The translations under genes and the position numbers were made by a program. The notes below the pieces were generated by a model. That model was not told where the DNA came from. It did not search any database and worked only from the letters and a program-made list of their open reading frames with translations. Positions 6,683-9,613 of a stretch of 9,613 nt of DNA are shown in pieces (the first letter of the stretch is position 1; each line of letters starts with the position of its first letter). The stretch comes from Acidimicrobiales bacterium (lineage in GTDB: Bacteria; Actinomycetota; Acidimicrobiia; Acidimicrobiales; VFJN01), in the NCBI GenBank assembly GCA_016936035.1, contig JAFGPU010000331.1:1-9613 (forward strand), given 5' to 3'.

Positions 6683-6719
6683 GCCATCCGCGCAGGCACA
6701 CCTCCCCTGATGGCTGCGC
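6683..6719. repeat. Overlapping 6-bp inverted repeats near the regulator's 3' end
   Basis: GCCATC (6683-6688) pairs with GATGGC (6709-6714), and GCGCAG (6690-6695) with CTGCGC (6714-6719). The two pairings exclude each other. They lie 15-50 nt past the stop of the regulator gene and could be part of its terminator; the arms are short. Confidence 0.25.
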
Positions 6720-6733
6720 ACCCCAGAGGGTGG

Positions 6734-9613
6734 TCAGCGGCGCCGGGCCGTGCGCGACACCGGTGCCGACCGGGTGCCGTACGGCGCTCGCTCGGTGTCG
6801 CCCAGCACGCGCTCGGCGGCCCGGTGGACGGCGGCCCGCAAGCCGATGAGCCGTCCGTCGCCCCCCAGCTCGGTCAGGCGCACGTCGCCCAGCTGCCGGC
6901 CGAGCTCGGCGCGCACCGGGCCGACGTCGTGCGCAAGCCCGAAGTCGACCCGCACGCCGACCTGGTCGTCCACCAGGTCGGTGGCGCCGACCACGACGGC
7001 GGCCTCCTCCGTGGCGCCCCGCTCGACCAGCAGCTCGGCGAGCATGCCGGCGGCGGCGACGGCGTCGGTGGGGTCGCCGCCGTCGAGCGCCCGATCGGTG
7101 GCGTCCTCGAGCAGCGCCACGCAGCGGTCGGGGTCACCCCGGCGCCGTGCGATGGCCGCCAGCCCCACGAGGGCGGTGCCCACGATGCGGTGGTCGCCAA
7201 CCTCGATCGCTCGGTCGTGGGCGCTGCGGAACGCCTCGCCGGCCCCGTCGAGGTCGTCGAGCGCCAGGGCGGCGTGGGCGCCGCCGACCGTGGCCCGCAG
7301 CCAGGTCGACACCCGCACGTCGCCGAGGACGCGACTGGCCTCGTCGAAGGCGCGGCGCGCCCCGGAGAGGTCGCCGGCCGCCCGCCGGGCGTAGCCGATG
7401 AAGGTGAGCGCGTGGGCGACGTCGCCCGGTGCGCCGTCCGCCCGGTGCTCGGCCGCCGCCTCCTCGAGGGTGGCGATGCCCGCCGCGATGTCGAGCCGGC
7501 GCAGGGCCAGCAGTCCCCGGAACTCGAGCGCCACCGCCGCCCAGTAGCGTTCGCCCAAGGCGAGCATGCCGGCGCGGCACGCCTCGATGAGCTCGCCGGC
7601 CCGGTCGAGGTCGATGTTGCGCCAGCCGAGCCCGATGGCGACCTGGATCTGCGCGGCGGCGACGCTGAACCGGTCGCCGGCCTGCTCGGCAAGCTGCAGC
7701 GCCTCTTCGGCGAGGTCGAGCTTCGACGCCATCAGCTGGAAGGCGTACTGGGCGTGGACGACGGCGATCTCGAGGCGCGCCCTCGGGCCGGGCGGCAACC
7801 GGTGGGCGAGGGGCAGCAGTTCGTCGGCCCAGGCCAGCGCCTCGGGTCGGGCCGGTGAGTCGCCCCAGCACGCGACCAGGTCGCTGAACAGCTGGGCGGC
7901 CCGGTCGACGTCGTCGTGGTCGACGAGGCGGCGCAGCACCATCCGGAAGGTGGGCAGCTCGTCCACGAACCGCCCGACCGTCGTGGTCTGGGCGGCGGTG
8001 TGGAGCGTCCGGTCGAGGTCGGCGGCGAGCTCGACGCACCAGGTCACGAGGCGCTCGTATGCGGCCTCCCGGGCGTCGGCGTCGAGCAGGCCGGAGGCGT
8101 GGGCGCGCACCGGTTGGAGCAGTCGCGCCCGGCGCCGTCCGGGGCCGTCGAGCACCGCCAGCGACGCGTCGGCCAGGCGACCGATGCCCGCGCAGGCGTC
8201 GGCGACGTCGACGCCGGCGACCACCGACGCCCCGGTGGCGTCGAACGCACCGGGGAACACGCTGACGAGGGCATAGAGGCGAGCGGTCTCGGGGCCGAGG
8301 CGGTCGACGGCGGCGTCGAGCGTCGCCCCCAACCGGCGGCGCCCGGCGCCCGTGGGAGGTGCAGCCACCAGCACGGCGGCGGTGTCGACCGCGAGGCGGC
8401 GCGCCAGCACGGCCAGCGGCTCGGCCCGGGCCGTCGCCGCCGCGATCTCGATGGCCAGCGGCAGGCCGTCGAGGGCGCGCACGACCGCACCCACGTGGTG
8501 CCAGTCGGCGGCGTCGGCGACGGGGCAGCCCATCTCGTCGAGGCGCCGGGCGAGCAGCTCGGCCGCGGGCGCCCGCCGGATGTCGTCGGCGTCGGCTCGC
8601 GGGGCGGGCACGCCCAGCGGTTCGAGCCGCACCACCGCCTCGCCCGCCACGCCGAGTGGTACCTGGCTGGTGGCGAGGATGCGCAGGCCCGGGCCCGCCT
8701 GCAGCAGCGCCACGGCGGCACGGGCGGCGTCGTCCCGGACGTGCTCGCAGCCGTCGAGTACCACCAGCACGTCGCGCCGGGCCAGCACCGCGACCGCACG
8801 GGCGAGGGGCGCGTCGCCGTCGCCGCCGGGCTCCTCGGGCGGCGCCGCCCCCACTGCCGCCGCCACCGCGGCGCCGACGTCGTCGGGACCGCTGGAGCCC
8901 AGGTCGATTACCACGGCCCCGTCGGCGAACGTGTCGCCGGCCGCGGCGGCGACATCGATGCCGAGCGTCGACTTGCCCACACCGCCCGGCCCGGTCAGCG
9001 TGACCACCCGCGCGGCGGCCAGGCGGGAGACGACGGCCGCCCGCTCGGTGTCACGCCCGACCACGCCCGTCAGTGGGCTGGGCGCGCTGCCGGGAGCGGG
9101 TTGCCAGCGGGCGGCGTCGAGCGACGGGTCCTGCAGCAGGATCGCGGTCTCGAGCCGGCGCAGCTCGTGCCCGGGGTCGAGCCCGGTGCGCTCGACGAGC
9201 ACCGCCGCCGCCCGCCGGTAGGCGCGCAAGGCGTCGGTCTGGCGACCGGCCTTGGTGAGGGCCATCATCAGCAGCGCCCAGCGGTGCTCACGCAACGGGT
9301 CGTCGTCGACGAGCCGGGCCAGCAGCGCCAGCGCCCGGTCGGTGGCTCCCGCGGCCACCAGCGCGTCTGCGAGGGCGTCCTCGGCGTCGCGTCGCTGGTC
9401 GGTCAGCGCGTCCGCTCGCGCCGCCAGTCCCGGGTCCTGCCGGAGCCCGGCCAGGGCCTCGCCGGTCCACAGCGCGAGCGCGGCGTCGAGCGTGTCCGCT
9501 GCCGGGCGGGCGTGGCCGGCGGCCCGTTCCTGCGTCGCCCGGGTGCACAGGGCGGCGAACCGGTCGGCGTCGACGGGGGAGGACGCGCTGGCGCGGCCCT
9601 CGGCGTGGAGCAC
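6734..9613 (-). CDS. AfsR/SARP-like transcriptional regulator: BTAD, NB-ARC-type ATPase, TPR (N-terminus cut by window edge)
   Basis: A large signal-responsive regulator of the AfsR type. The frame is open to the right edge, with 959 residues visible; the first visible codon is a GTG but is probably internal. Visible residues about 15-165 form the BTAD domain, with the family block PLREHRWALLMMALTKAGRQ and the GLDPGHELRRLETAIL segment. A STAND/NB-ARC-like ATPase follows (about 180-450): Walker A GPGGVGKST (208-216, K214), Walker B VLVVLDGCEH (D287), an ILATSQVPLGVAGE sensor region and GLPLA (383-387). The rest is helical, TPR-like repeats, ending in a VVGATDLV...GLRAAV segment resembling the C-termini of LuxR/AfsR-like ATPases. 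No C-terminal LuxR helix-turn-helix is present, so DNA binding must sit in the missing N-terminus, expected to be a winged helix. It is convergent with metG; its targets cannot be inferred. Confidence 0.9.
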   Translation of the reverse strand: MLHAEGRASASSPVDADRFAALCTRATQERAAGHARPAADTLDAALALWTGEALAGLRQDPGLAARADALTDQRRDAEDALADALVAAGATDRALALLARLVDDDPLREHRWALLMMALTKAGRQTDALRAYRRAAAVLVERTGLDPGHELRRLETAILLQDPSLDAARWQPAPGSAPSPLTGVVGRDTERAAVVSRLAAARVVTLTGPGGVGKSTLGIDVAAAAGDTFADGAVVIDLGSSGPDDVGAAVAAAVGAAPPEEPGGDGDAPLARAVAVLARRDVLVVLDGCEHVRDDAARAAVALLQAGPGLRILATSQVPLGVAGEAVVRLEPLGVPAPRADADDIRRAPAAELLARRLDEMGCPVADAADWHHVGAVVRALDGLPLAIEIAAATARAEPLAVLARRLAVDTAAVLVAAPPTGAGRRRLGATLDAAVDRLGPETARLYALVSVFPGAFDATGASVVAGVDVADACAGIGRLADASLAVLDGPGRRRARLLQPVRAHASGLLDADAREAAYERLVTWCVELAADLDRTLHTAAQTTTVGRFVDELPTFRMVLRRLVDHDDVDRAAQLFSDLVACWGDSPARPEALAWADELLPLAHRLPPGPRARLEIAVVHAQYAFQLMASKLDLAEEALQLAEQAGDRFSVAAAQIQVAIGLGWRNIDLDRAGELIEACRAGMLALGERYWAAVALEFRGLLALRRLDIAAGIATLEEAAAEHRADGAPGDVAHALTFIGYARRAAGDLSGARRAFDEASRVLGDVRVSTWLRATVGGAHAALALDDLDGAGEAFRSAHDRAIEVGDHRIVGTALVGLAAIARRRGDPDRCVALLEDATDRALDGGDPTDAVAAAGMLAELLVERGATEEAAVVVGATDLVDDQVGVRVDFGLAHDVGPVRAELGRQLGDVRLTELGGDGRLIGLRAAVHRAAERVLGDTERAPYGTRSAPVSRTARRR

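Noticed and set aside
6585..6725. Known riboswitch or 6C RNA
   Set aside because: No conserved core of the riboswitch classes I know could be matched, and the C-rich loops that define 6C RNA are absent; the C run here is in a stem.
6550..7858. Plus-strand frames starting at 6550 (99 codons) and 6566 (430 codons) in the convergent gap
   Set aside because: Neither has a Shine-Dalgarno site; both run into the antisense of the regulator and have shadow-like composition. A transcript here is possible, a protein is not supported.

Overview
The window is very GC-rich (coding GC close to 100% at third codon positions in places), has GTG and probably CTG starts, an actinobacterial-type TANNNT promoter element and an AfsR-like regulator. 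This points to an actinomycete; the gene types would fit Acidimicrobiia (Iamia/Ilumatobacter-like), but that placement is an inference. No mobile element, CRISPR array, tRNA or rRNA was seen.

Layout. (1) 1-1926, minus: a membrane acyltransferase of the OafA/AT3 type with a C-terminal SGNH domain, cut by the left edge. (2) 2044-4749, minus: a second, paralogous AT3-SGNH protein just upstream, with a long Arg-rich N-terminal extension and a probable CTG start. (3) 4750-4964: a divergent promoter region. (4) 4965-6482, plus: methionyl-tRNA synthetase, apparently leaderless, its GTG start lying inside a perfect 11-bp-arm palindrome. (5) 6483-6733: a convergent intergenic gap with several inverted and direct repeats and a promoter-like sequence. 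(6) 6734-9613, minus: the BTAD, NB-ARC-type ATPase and TPR part of an AfsR/SARP-like regulator whose N-terminus lies beyond the right edge.

How the genes relate. The two acyltransferases are tandem paralogs on one strand, 117 bp apart, and probably act on a surface glycan. The downstream copy keeps every signature residue visible in the window. The upstream copy has lost the EEQFY signature of the membrane domain, and in its SGNH domain both the GDS Asp and the DxxH His. It therefore looks like a pseudoenzyme or partner subunit rather than a second working enzyme. metG is a housekeeping gene with no evident functional link to its neighbours. The targets of the regulator cannot be told from this window.

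The strongest leads are the doubly degenerate acyltransferase paralog, the palindrome over the metG start, and an unexplained cluster of regulatory-looking elements between two convergent genes, where no promoter is needed. The rest is ordinary chromosome.
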